Origin: Daphnia pulex
Lineage: Eukaryota; Arthropoda; Branchiopoda; Diplostraca; Daphniidae
Assembly (NCBI RefSeq): GCF_021134715.1
Contig: NC_060019.1
Location: 5,828,001-5,892,000, forward strand
DNA length: 64,000 nucleotides
Reading direction: 5' to 3'
Part shown: positions 50,989 to 62,100 of the stretch, piece by piece
Numbering within the stretch: the stretch's first letter is position 1
Layout of the letters: every line of letters starts with the position of its first letter
The notes under the pieces: generated by a model
What the model was told of the DNA's origin: nothing
The model's input: only the letters and a program-made list of their open reading frames with translations
Database searches by the model: none
Position numbers and translations under genes: made by a program

Positions 50989-53243
50989 CACATTTGACTA
51001 GATGGACCCGGGTCGGTTATGACTAGCGGTGGCAAGGAGGGGGCGAGTTGTCTGAATTGATGCCAAAACAACAACGTGTTGTCGGTACGCAAATTCGGGC
51101 AAAATAATAATTTAAAAAAACGGAGCGGCGGGAAAGCAGCAGCAAAGAGAGCTGCAACGCGGCTGGACGGCACGAAGCAGACTGACTTGTTCCGACGAGT
51201 CCGCCCTCCTAGATATATGTAGGAGACCAAACACACATCTATTTATCTCCTTCTTCTTCCCTTGTCTGAATATATATATACACGTATGAACGCGTGCTGT
51301 TGCCGCAAGATGCGGAAACGGTAGGAGGAGGAGGAAAAAAAAGAAAGAAACGGGAGTCTGCGCAAAGAGTTGCTCCACACACACGCAGCGGGAAGATTAT
51401 TACTGCCGGTGTAGTAGCTCTATACATGTCCACCGCCACCGAGACACAAAAGATATTGTAGACAATGCTCGATACATAATGGATGTCTCCGGTATCAATG
51501 GCGGGGAAGCGTTGGTTTTGATCAAGAGACAACTATGGCCAGGATGGGGGAGTATATCTTCCATTAGGATCGTCATATTTATATACAAAAGACGAGAGAG
51601 AGAGAGGGATTGAATAGAAAGAGACACACTGGGAGATGTGGCCGTTGTCATCCCAAACATGTCCATTACGTGGATATGTGAATCCAGCCAACTGCCCGGT
51701 GACGCTGATACATTTCAACGGTCGAATCGGCAACTCAAAATATAACATCCATCGCCATGTGTAGCTATGGCAAGGTGGACGTCAACCGTCGACCTGAATT
51801 CTTCCACTTCTCTTCCAGCTCCTTACTTACGTACATACAAAAACAGAAATCGATCCATGCAAGGACATGCTAGACGAATAACCTTTTACTTTCTGTTCGC
51901 ATGATTTGGGTAATAACATGGCAAATCAACAACAAAAAATAAAGTCGGATGGATGGAAGGGCTTTACTGGGGAATCGAAAAGAGATCAGTGGAAACAAAA
52001 TAACAATTCCGCCGATGTATTCGAGAACACGCGCTCACTCCATTAGATGGGGCCAATGTCAACATGTACAGCTTACAGTGAAACTTCTTCTCTTCTTCTT
52101 TTTCGTCTTTAGAGACCTTGTTATACGCATCCGAGAGTTAAGAGTTGTCAACTTGCTTAGAAAAAAAAAACCCCAAAAAACTTTGCCCGTCGGAGTGCTG
52201 TTTGCGGATGCAAATAACCCTATTAAGGGTCCGGCCTCTGCTCCACTATTTTATTTGACGTTCATCCACAACGGACGTGGTTTTGTCGTGTTTAGCGACG
52301 AGACGGCCATCAATTAAATCGCTTACATGTCTGTGCCAGCTTGATTGTTATTCGGTTACACACGGTGAACAACGGCGGCAGCGGCGGCTAAGACTAATGG
52401 AGCACTTCCATAGGAGCCAGTAGAAAGAAGCCCCTCTCGGTTGGTATGGTTTCGAAAAAAAAAGTTCCTTGCACCGTATGACCCTTTTCTTCGTTTAATC
52501 AGTACGAGCAAAATGCGGCCATCAGCGCTGATTGCCGCTTGATTGTACCATTACGCAGGCCGAATTCACGTATACTTCTCTCTCTAAACGGCTGTGTTTA
52601 AACTAGCTCAATAGCTTCCAATTTTCAAATTTCCCGCTTCCCACCCACCGAGCCGGATTTGCGTGGGTTGAAGAATCACTACTTTTCGTGTTCCCAGAAT
52701 GATGTGTACACTGTTTGCTATCCTCTTTAGAGTTTTTTAATCTTTCCCAAAATAACGCGGCCAGGGTTGCCCCGCTTACGTAAGTTTCCCTTACGGAACT
52801 TAATTGCTCACAATGCTGAGCGGCGGCCATGCTTAAATCGGCTTAGAGAATCCCCCACCACCACCACCACCACCGGAAAAAAAAGTAGGAACCATCCAAT
52901 TTCAGATTAGTTGGTTCCAGGTGGGAGTTGGCAAATAAATTAAACGTCACAGCCACGACGCGTGTCGCAGAATGTACGCTCACCCCAAGGGGAATGTGAA
53001 AGGAAAGTTCTATCCAACACGATCCCGCGGTTTAAAGAAGGATCGGCGGAGGCGATCGGAGAGCGAAATCTCTCCACCGTCGCCACCGTCGGTCGATAAT
53101 AATAACTCGGGAGCTCCTCCTATGCATCCGAAAAAGGCCCAACTCACACGGTGGGCAGGCTCCATAGTGTGGGCACCACCAGCCTGTAGGAATAAGTAAA
53201 CGCAGCAATCTGTGGCCAGCAACAACAACCCAAAAAACGACAA
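50989..53243. other. Divergent intergenic region, cysteine-rich gene / aldo-keto reductase
   Basis: 2.25 kb with no supported exon. It contains purine-rich tracts and a short CCACCA run (52856-52874). Promoters of both flanking genes should lie at its ends. Confidence 0.55.
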
Positions 53244-54855
53244 ATGGCGTCGTTGGATAACTTTGTAAGATTACCCAATGGTGTCCGTATGCCGATTTTC
53301 GGCTTGGGTGAGTTTGGCCGATTGTCCCCCAAGATTCGTAAAGTGTAGGATCATGTACGCATCGCTGTCTCATTTGATTTAGTGTTCTGACCGGAAAGAT
53401 TTCCGCTACCGTGAATCCTACCCCCTCAGGCTCAAGTTCATTGCCTATCTGTTAATCTTCTTCATACGGGAGTAGCCCCTTGTCCATTTTCCAGCAATCA
53501 CGACTCGGACTCACTAGTGCGCTTGATCCCCCTTGTGGAAACTTTGCAATACTGGGAAACGATGGGACGGCCAGCTTCAAAGCAAACAGGGGGGAAGATA
53601 ACTGTCTAGCCAAAATAATTCTAGGACGGTATGGAGAGAGAGAAGCCGTTTAATTCATTCTGTTTGTATGTAATCCGTTCCAGGTACTTCCCATGGCGGA
53701 GGATACGACCAAGAATCCGTTATTTTTGCTCTGCGTGAATGCAACTATCGATTGATTGATACCGCACGACGCTACGGCTGCGAACATCTAATCGGGAAAG
53801 CCATCAAGGTAATTCGCGATTCTATTCAGACCCCAAAAACGATGGATTCCGAAATTGAAAGCGATTTGCAGGAGAGCGGAGTTCAGCGGGAATCCGTGTT
53901 CATAGCGACGAAAATGTGGCCGACAGACTACGGAACAGAATCGGCAATTCGAGCGGCTAAATCTAGTCTAACAAGGCTAGACACCGATTACTTGGGTAAT
54001 TGATATCAATTTTGACTTTCACAATTTCTCCAAAGCCCTCCCTGTTTTTTTATTTAAAGATCTCTACATGATGCACTGGCCGCTTTGTCCCAGCTCAGTG
54101 GATAACGTCCGGTCCACTTTGGATAATGCCTGGCGAGGCATGGAGAGACTGCTGGATGAGGGCACGTGCCGATCCATCGGTGTCAGTAACTTCTCCATTC
54201 AAGACCTCATCGATTTGATGGAAAGCTGCAGCGTCGTGCCGCACGTCAGTCCCAATAATGGATTTGATTTGCCACTCATCTCAAGATGATAAAGTCTTTC
54301 TATAGGTAAATCAGTGCGAGTTCCACCCCTATCAGAATCCGAAAGAACTGAGGGCGTTCTGCAGAGAAAATAACATAGAATTCCAGGTTTGTACTCACAT
54401 GGCTGCCAATCCGTCCATTTCAATGATCGCCAGAGTAAAACCCGTATACTGCTATTCAAGGGCTATTGTCCACTAGCCAACGGGATGATATTGAAGGAGC
54501 CTCCCGTGGAAAAAGTAGCCCAGTCATCTGGCAGATCTCCCGCGCAGGTCCTAATCCGGTGGTCCATTCAAAACGGAGTAGTCACCATACCAAAGTCCAT
54601 AAAAAAGGAAAGAATTAAAGAAAATTGTCAGGTGAGAAATCTCTACGTGGAATTTCACACAGGGCTAATAATTATCGGTGACAACGTTACTTATAGGTCT
54701 TTGACTTTGAATTGAGTCCAGAAGAAATGGCAGAACTGGATACCATCCCAATGAGTTTGAGGGCTGTGGATCCTGCTGAACTTCAAGGAAAAATTGACGA
54801 CAACAAACCTGACGGATACAAATTGCCTGCACACCTTCAGTATGTGCCTGTGTGA
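53244..54855 (+). CDS. Aldo-keto reductase
   Basis: Cytosolic NADPH-dependent carbonyl reductase of the AKR superfamily. Exons 53244-53307, 53684-53808, 53872-53995, 54060-54244, 54306-54386, 54461-54631 and 54697-54855 close at 302 aa, slightly under the usual 310-330. The catalytic tetrad is complete: Asp47 and Tyr52 in IDTARRYG, Lys77 in ATKMW, His110 in MMHWP. Further family marks are GVSNFSIQDL, VNQCEFHPYQNP, QGYCPLANG and the cofactor-binding IPKSIKKERIKEN. Intron 2 (53809-53871) is 63 nt, a multiple of three, and has no stop in frame, so its retention would add 21 residues. Substrate unknown. The stop is 83 bp from that of EXOSC3. Confidence 0.93.
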
Positions 54856-54938
54856 AGTTCCCTCTTCCATAGAACTTTTACTATTCAACATTTGAAATTG
54901 GAAAATTTTTGTATTGATTGACACTTATCACGAGAGAA

Positions 54939-55856
54939 TCAGAATCCAGCTTGTCGATCTACAAATTTTCTACATAGTTTGTTCATTTCTTCTTTATTCA
55001 TATGTTCAGAAATGCTAATGGCCCTTGCTAGAGCAATTGTTTGTTTGACAGACTTAGCCTTTAGCCATATCTTCCCATTCATCCCAACAGCAATTTCAAA
55101 AGACAGTGCTTTCCCCAGTGATTTCAGCAGTGTGCACTCTGGATTTAAGAGCCTAGAAATGTTAAGGTCATAAATATTCTTCATAATATTAATTTTAAAA
55201 ACATGTAAACTCACTTGCGAATGTGGTGTAAGGGCACAGTGAAAAGGAATCCACTTGTAGACAAGACACCAAGACCGACATTCTCACCTAAGGAATTGAC
55301 ACACACAAGCTCTGGCTCCATGTCAATGCTCGCTATGAGCAACTTGGCAAATACCAAGTCTCCAATCTGTGTGTATAATTCACATAAGAACAATGTCACA
55401 AATGCAAAGCAGTCATCAAAATACTTGAATGTTGGGTTTATTCTTTTTGGTGGCTCCAGGAAATGCAATGCTTGAGAGTGAGGCTTCTTCGCTGGATCCA
55501 ATGTTAACTTTGTAGGACTCTCCAACTTTATTGGTAACCACACCAATGACATCATCACCTCTGGCTGGAACATACTATTATAATAAGAATGTGAATGAAT
55601 CGATTTACATGAATTAAATAGTCTAAAGTTTGTGAAAAATTACTCGTTTGTGGTGACAATCTATCCAATACGTGGCCGGCGAGGCTTTTGTACGTAAAAC
55701 GCCAGGTTTGGTAACTAGAATCTGTTTTCCATACTTTCTCAATCCTGGCCCGAGTACAATCTTGACAGTAGAGATTTCATCTGTCTTTGAGAGCGTAACC
55801 GAATCACCAGGAAGATAAATCTGATTCACGTGGGTTGAAAACGATTTTTCCGCCAT
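54939..55856 (-). CDS. EXOSC3: Exosome component 3 (Rrp40)
   Basis: Cap subunit of the RNA exosome, the nuclear and cytoplasmic 3'-5' RNA decay complex; it binds RNA entering the channel. Exons 55856-55644, 55574-55425, 55366-55215 and 55152-54939 close at 242 aa. The N-terminal domain has [19 protein letters not shown], then an S1 domain beginning [20 protein letters not shown] with the conserved [19 protein letters not shown], and a KH domain with [12 protein letters not shown], equivalent to the GMNGRIWVKAKT of vertebrate EXOSC3. Length is a little shorter than human because the N-terminal extension is short. Transcribed towards the aldo-keto reductase gene, so the 3'UTRs probably overlap. 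Confidence 0.95.
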
Positions 55857-56829
55857 TTTTCTAAAAATTTAATAAACAACATCCGTCTGGCGGAAAAAAA
55901 CAAAACCATGAATTACCCGTTGCGGGCTGCGGGCGCAGTTGACCAAAGGGCGATTTATGGTTATCCAAAATTACACGACAAATTTTTCTTTTACATTTGA
56001 AATATCAAATATGCAATTTTTGTTGCTGAACAATGCTATTAAAAACTTGTCAGTTCACTCTGATTTAATACACAGTTTTTATTTGCGCTTTTAACAGCCG
56101 AACATTTATTAACGGAATTTTAAATTATAGCTTTTTAATTATAATTATCAGTGTTAAATGCTATCAATCCCAGATTCCCAGGAAATTTTAATAAAAGTCG
56201 AGATTATCGTACATAATTAACATGTAATTAATTAGTGTTATCTGGGTCATCTGACCATTTGATCACAGATCAAAAATACTATAAAAATATTCTCAATAAT
56301 AAGCTTCATTTTTCTCATCAGTAAAATTAAAGTTAACAGTTTTTGAAAGTAAAATAAATTCATTTACATCTTTACCTTCATACAAAACCAGAGAAAGGAG
56401 AAACGATATTATTTTCATCGGAAAAAAATCCCCGGAACTTGACATTTCCTACTCTCCTGCTTAGTGCTTACTCACTGGTGGCATTACTTTATTTTAAAAA
56501 CAATGTGCTCTGTGCCGTTCGTAGAATGATGCATCACTTTCATCAAGCAAGGAAAAGAAAACAACTAAATTTCACATCGAAAGATGCAAAATATTTTATG
56601 TAAAATAGCAATGCCGTTAATAGTGGTATTGATAGGCTACATTTTATCTGCTAAATTGCTTAATGATTTATTATAGCATTTCCAAATTAATACTGAGCCG
56701 AAAGTCTGTTAAACAAACTATAATTACTATTTGTGGGGGAATCCCGATAAAACTTATAACTCACCACAGTTAAGATTGGTATACAATAGAACACATATTA
56801 TACCGCTCAATGGAGGATGGTTGATTTTT
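55857..56829. other. Non-coding, EXOSC3 5' flank
   Basis: AT-rich, no coding signal. The EXOSC3 promoter should lie within the first few hundred bases. Confidence 0.55.
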
Positions 56830-58440
56830 CGGAAACTTGCTTGGTAAACGTTGAAAGTGTGTAGTTTGATTCCCCAATAAAAGTGCTGGTAGAGCTTGAG
56901 AGAGGATGCTTGACAGAACGTTTTCCCGCACGTTGCGCACTGGAAATCTTTGAAAGATGCATTAAGGTGTATGTCCTGACGTGCTCTTCAAGGCTAGCGT
57001 GCACGGGGAAAGTTTTTCCACAGAAACGTAGTTTCTGCGCCTTCAATTTTAGTCTTGATAGATTTTTCCTCCTCCGCGTAAATAGTTATGAACTCATTGT
57101 TAGCTTCTCAATCAGGATTTTATTCTGCTACTGAAGATCCGGTGGTATTGGGCTGCTGACTCTTATTCTTTTGCTCGTGTTCTTTGGCCACATGGATTCG
57201 GACGTCGCTCTTCGATGCTAACTCAACAGTCAACACCACAAAAAGGACCGGGATAAAGTTGTTCTTTGCTTTCTGATGTGTGAGTCAGCATATCCCGCTT
57301 CATATTTGCAACTTGCGTAAATGTCTTATCACACTGAGTGCACAAAAACTGTTTATCACCTATAAATGGAAGGATTCAATAGTCAAACAAAGTTAGATTT
57401 TAGATTTGGATATAAAGTATTAACCTGTATGAATTAGCCAAACTCGTGTCACAGACGTGTGATATCGGAAACACATTGGTCAATATTCAAGAGCAAAACG
57501 ACGTTCTCCTGTGTGTAACCGCTGGTGGGCAACTAATCCAGTTTTCAGCGCAGTTTTAAGCGATAAAATTTTACCTAAACTTGATAATATTAATAGTTAA
57601 AAATTTTGAGAAAGTTATGAAGAAAAATATTTTGAGGTTACACACCACTGGTATCACACTAAAGTGCTTTTTCTTTCATGTGAATGGTCAAATGTTTTCT
57701 CATGTCATCAGACAGTTTAAGTATTTGTGCGGACAGTACGGACAAAAGGCCAGTTTTTCATCAGTGATCTCGTATGTTGACGTAAGTTGGATCGGTCGTA
57801 AAAACGTCACATTTAAGGGGCTTCACTCCCTGATGTTGGGATGACGCGAAGTCGCAAATAATCACTGCCTAAAAATGTTTTCACACATGTATCACAATTC
57901 ACAGGTGCATAGCTTGGTCCCATAGTATATATTCATATGTCATACCAAAACATTCTTGTGATGAAATAACTTTCAAGTATCTTTACATCCATATTTTCTT
58001 TGGTGTGTTGTGTCACTAAGCTCAGGATATTCCTGTAAAGAAAATATGGGTTTAGCATTAATAATTGTGACATTTTATCAAAATTCTAACCTTATTGAAT
58101 GCTTCCAAGTTAAAATCATCATCTCCATTCTCATCTCCGTTGGAGCTCCCTTCAGGGTTATCTTCTGCTGCTTCCTCACTCCGCTCCCTTTTAATGTCAT
58201 CAAAAGTTTCTCTCACCTCAAAGATTGCAGGAGGCTCATTATCATTTTTTACAGCTTGTTTTATCATCTACAATGAAATTGGGATCACTTTTTTCTTGCC
58301 TGTTTAAAATACACATCAAAATTAAGTCACACCATATCCAAGATCCAAGTCCATCTGCAGCACTTCTTAAGCACCTGTCTTGCGATATGGACCAGGCTTC
58401 CAATCTTTGTTCCAATCTATAAGGTTTTGAATGCAATTTG
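56830..58440 (-). pseudogene. Decayed C2H2 zinc-finger gene
   Basis: Read on the minus strand, remnants of at least six C2H2 fingers appear in order but in shifting frames. An acidic N-terminal exon (FDDIKRERSEEAAEDNPEG.., about 58260-58089) with a donor at AATAAG|GTTAG leads to a finger near 58040-57940 (KYGC then stop, KLFHHKNVLV then stop). Others follow at about 57760-57660 (FCPYCPHKYL), 57555-57440 (VAHQRLHTGERRF, then a stop), 57345-57270 (CTQCDKTFTQVANMKRDMLTH, with His replaced by Asp), 57220-57130 (SKSDVRIHVAKEHEQ) and 57015-56850 (FCGKTFPVHASLEEHVRT and, after a frame change, CATCGKTFCQASSLKLYQHF). Several stops fall where Cys or Trp would be expected. A parent gene is not in the window. 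Confidence 0.7.
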
Positions 58441-59170
58441 AGATTTAGTATATCAATACATAATTATATATTCTTCTACCCTAAAAAGAGGAAAGGCTGC
58501 TCAAAAAAAAAGGAAAAAAAAAGTGTCTTTGATCTTGGCCTTGCTTTTGTTTACAGCTGTCGTCTGCTAAAGCGGCGGTTAAGCACTTGAAGATGACAGT
58601 CGTAACGATGGCAACCAAACGCGATGATTACACCAGATAACACGTAGATCATGTTTTGATTGTTTTTTAATTAAAGAACTCGAGGAAGTTGGCTAATTCA
58701 AACAGAATAATTGCATAGATAAATTCACAATAAAACTTACAAAATATGTAAGGTCAAGACGTTCAGTTGCCAAGTTGCTTGATTATACATGTTAATCCTA
58801 TCTTACCGTTATGGCTACGCTACTCATCCCACATACGGGACTATTATCCAATTTTAAATTTTTCTTTTTCTAATTATGTTCTCAAGTAGTAATTGCTGAG
58901 AAGTTATTGAACAATGTTGATAAAAACCACTAGATTAATAATTTCTGAACTAATCAGCATTGCGCGATAAAAGATAAATACGAATTAGAAAAAAACTGTG
59001 AGCACGGGCGACTGCAGAACAAAAGGGTTCATTGCAAGGTTATAAGTAGAACACATCTGTAGCAGTAAGATCATATCAGAGTCATAGAGTTTGATGGTAA
59101 GCTTCAAAGTTTTCTGAAAATCGCATATTATTGACGAATTCTGTGCTAATTGGCAAGTTTCGACGTCGAG
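58441..59170. promoter_or_regulatory. Upstream region of the repeat-protein gene
   Basis: No coding signal. A TATA-like TATAAGT lies at about 59040, with an initiator-like TCAGAG roughly 30 bp further on. A GATG|GTAAGC near 59096 looks like a donor, so a short 5'UTR intron ending before ATG 59171 is possible. Confidence 0.45.
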
Positions 59171-62100
59171 ATGGGTTTTCTCTCGTCTATTAAGAGTGTT
59201 TTGCGTCTTGGGAGTCGGTATGATTTCCTCAAGAAGAAAAAATTGAGATCAACATGCGTTTTACTATCTTTTGTAAATACAAAAGATTGTTCTCCGGATG
59301 GATTTGAGCATATGGAACGTGAAGAGAAGACTCTTCCGGATGGATTTGAGCGGTTGGAACGTGAAGAGAACACTCTTCCTTCTCTTCCGCATGGATTTGA
59401 GCAGTTGGAACTTGAAGAGAACACTCTTCCTTCTCTTCCGGATGGATTTGAGCAGTTGGAACTTGAAGAGAAGACTCTTCCGGATGGATTTGAGCAGTTG
59501 GAAAGTGAAGAGAACTCTCTTCCTTCTCTTCCGCATGGATTTGAGCAGTTGGAACTTGAAGAGAACACTCTTCCTTATCTTCCGGATGAATTTGAGCAGT
59601 TGGAACTTGAAGAGAACCCTCTTCCGGATGGATTTGAGCCGTTGGAACGTGAAGAGAACACCCTTCCTTCTTTTCCGGATGGATTTGAGCAGTTGGAACA
59701 TGAAGAGAAGACTCTTCCGGATGGGTTTGAGCAGTTGGAACGTGAAGAGAACACTCTTCCTTCTCTTCCGGATGGATATGAGCAGTTGGAACGTGAAGAG
59801 AACACTCTTCCTTCTTTTCCGGATGGATTTGAGCAGTTGGAACATGAAGAGAAGACTCTTCCGGATGGATTTGAGCAGTTGGAACGTGAAGAGAACACTC
59901 TTCCTTCTCTTCCGCATGGATTTGAGCAGTTGGAACTTGAAGAGAACACTCTTCCTTATCTTCCGGATGAATTTGAGCTGTTGGAACCTGAAGAGAAGAC
60001 TCTTCCGGATGGATTTGAGCAGTTGGAACGTGAAGAGAACCCTCTTCCGGATGGATTTGAGCAGTTGGAACGTGAAGAGAACACTCTTCCTTCTCTTCCG
60101 CACGGATTTGAGCAGTTGGAACTTGAAGAGAACACTCTTCCTTATCTTCCGGATGAATTTGAGCAGTTGGAACCTGAAGAGAAGACTCTTCCGGATGGAT
60201 TTGAGCAGTTGGAACGTGAAGAGAACACTCTTCCGGATGGATTTGAGCAGTTGGAACGTGAAGAGAACACTCTTCCTTCTCTTCCGGATGAATTTGAGCT
60301 GTTGGAACCTGAAGAGAAGACTCTTCCGGATGGATTTGAGCAAATGGAACGTGAAGAGAACCCTCTTCCGGATGGATTTGAGCAGTTGGAACGTGAAGAG
60401 AACACTCTTCCTTCTCTTCCGGATGGATTTGAGTTGTTGGAACGTGAAGAGAACACCCTTCCTTCTCTTCCGGATGGATTTGAGCAGTTGGAACGTGAAG
60501 AGAACACTCTTCCTTATCTTCCGGATGAATTTGAGCAGTTGGAACTTGAAGAGAAGACTCTTCCGGATGGATTTGAGCAGTTGGAACGTGAAGAGAACAC
60601 TCTTCCTTCTCTTCCGCATGGATTTGAGCAGTTGGAACTTGAAGAGAACACTCTTCCTTCTCTTCCGGATGGATTTGAGCAGTTGGAACTTGAAGAGAAG
60701 ACTCTTCCGGATGGATTTGAGCAGTTGGAACGTGAAGAGAACACTCTTCCTTCTCTTCCGCATGGATTTGAGCAGTTGGAACTTGAAGAGAACACTCTTC
60801 CTTATCTTCCGGATGAATTTGAGCAGTTGGAACCTGAAGAGAAGACTCTTCCGGATGGATTTGAGCAGTTGGAACGTGAAGAGAACCCTCTTCCGGATGG
60901 ATTTGAGCAGTTGGAACGTGAAGAGAACCCTCTTCCGGATGGATTTGAGCAGTTGGAACGTGAAGAGAACACTCTTCCTTCTCTTCCGGATGGATTTGAG
61001 CTGTTGGAACTTGAAGAGAAGACTCTTCCGGATGGATTTGAGCAGTTGGAACGAGAAGAGAACACTCTTCCTTCTCTTCCGGATGGATTTGAGCCGTTGG
61101 AACGTAAAGAGAACACCTTTCCTTCTCTTCCGGATGGATTTGAGCAGTTGGAACGTGAAGAGAACACTCTTCCTTATCTTCCGGATGAATTTGAGCAGTT
61201 GGAACTTGAAGAGAAGACTCTTCCGGATGGATTTGAGCAGTTGGAACGTGAAGAGAACCCTCTTCCGGATGGATTTGAGCAGTTGGACCGTGAAGAAAAC
61301 ATTCTTCCTTCTCTTCCGGGTGGATTTGAGCAGCTGGAACGTGAAGACTTCACTCTTCCATCGCTCACGGATGAATTTGAGCACCTAGAAGGTGAAGAGA
61401 AGACTTTTCCGGAAGGATTTGAGCAGCTGGAACATGAAGAGAACATTCTTCCTTCTCTTTCTGAGGGATTTGAGCAGTTGGAACTTGAAGAGAACACTCT
61501 TCCTTCTCTTCCGGATGGATATGAGCAGTTGGAACGTGAAGAGAACACTCTTCCTTCTCTTCCGGATGGATTTGAGCAGTTGGAAGGTGAAGAGAACACT
61601 CTTCCTTATCTTCCGGATGAATTTGAGCAGTTGGAACTTGAAGAGAAGACTCTTCCGGATGGATTTGAGCAGTTGGAACGTGAAGAGAACACTCTTCCTT
61701 CTCTTCCGGGTAGATTTGAGCAGCTGGAACGTGAAGACTTCACTCTTCCATCGCTCACGGATGAATTTGAGCACCTAGAAGGTGAAGAGAAGACTTTTCC
61801 GGAAGGATTTGAGCAGTTGGAACTTGAAGAGAACACTCTTCCTTATCTTCCGGATGGATTTGAGCAGTTGGAACATGAAGAGAAGACTCTTCCGGATGGA
61901 TTTGAGCAGTTGGAACGTGAAGAGAACACTCTTCCTTCTCTTCCGGATGGATTTGAGCAGTTGGAACGTGAAAAGAACACTCTTCCGGATGGATTTGAGC
62001 AGTTGGAACGTGAAGAGAACACTCTCCCTTCTCTTCCGGATGGATTTGAGCAGTTGGAACGTGAAGAGAACACTCTTCCTTCTCTTCCGGATGGATTTGA

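Noticed and set aside
59264..61384. 706-aa minus-strand open frame
   Set aside because: Passive consequence of the stop-free 42/51-bp repeat units; no initiation, splice or poly(A) context on that strand.
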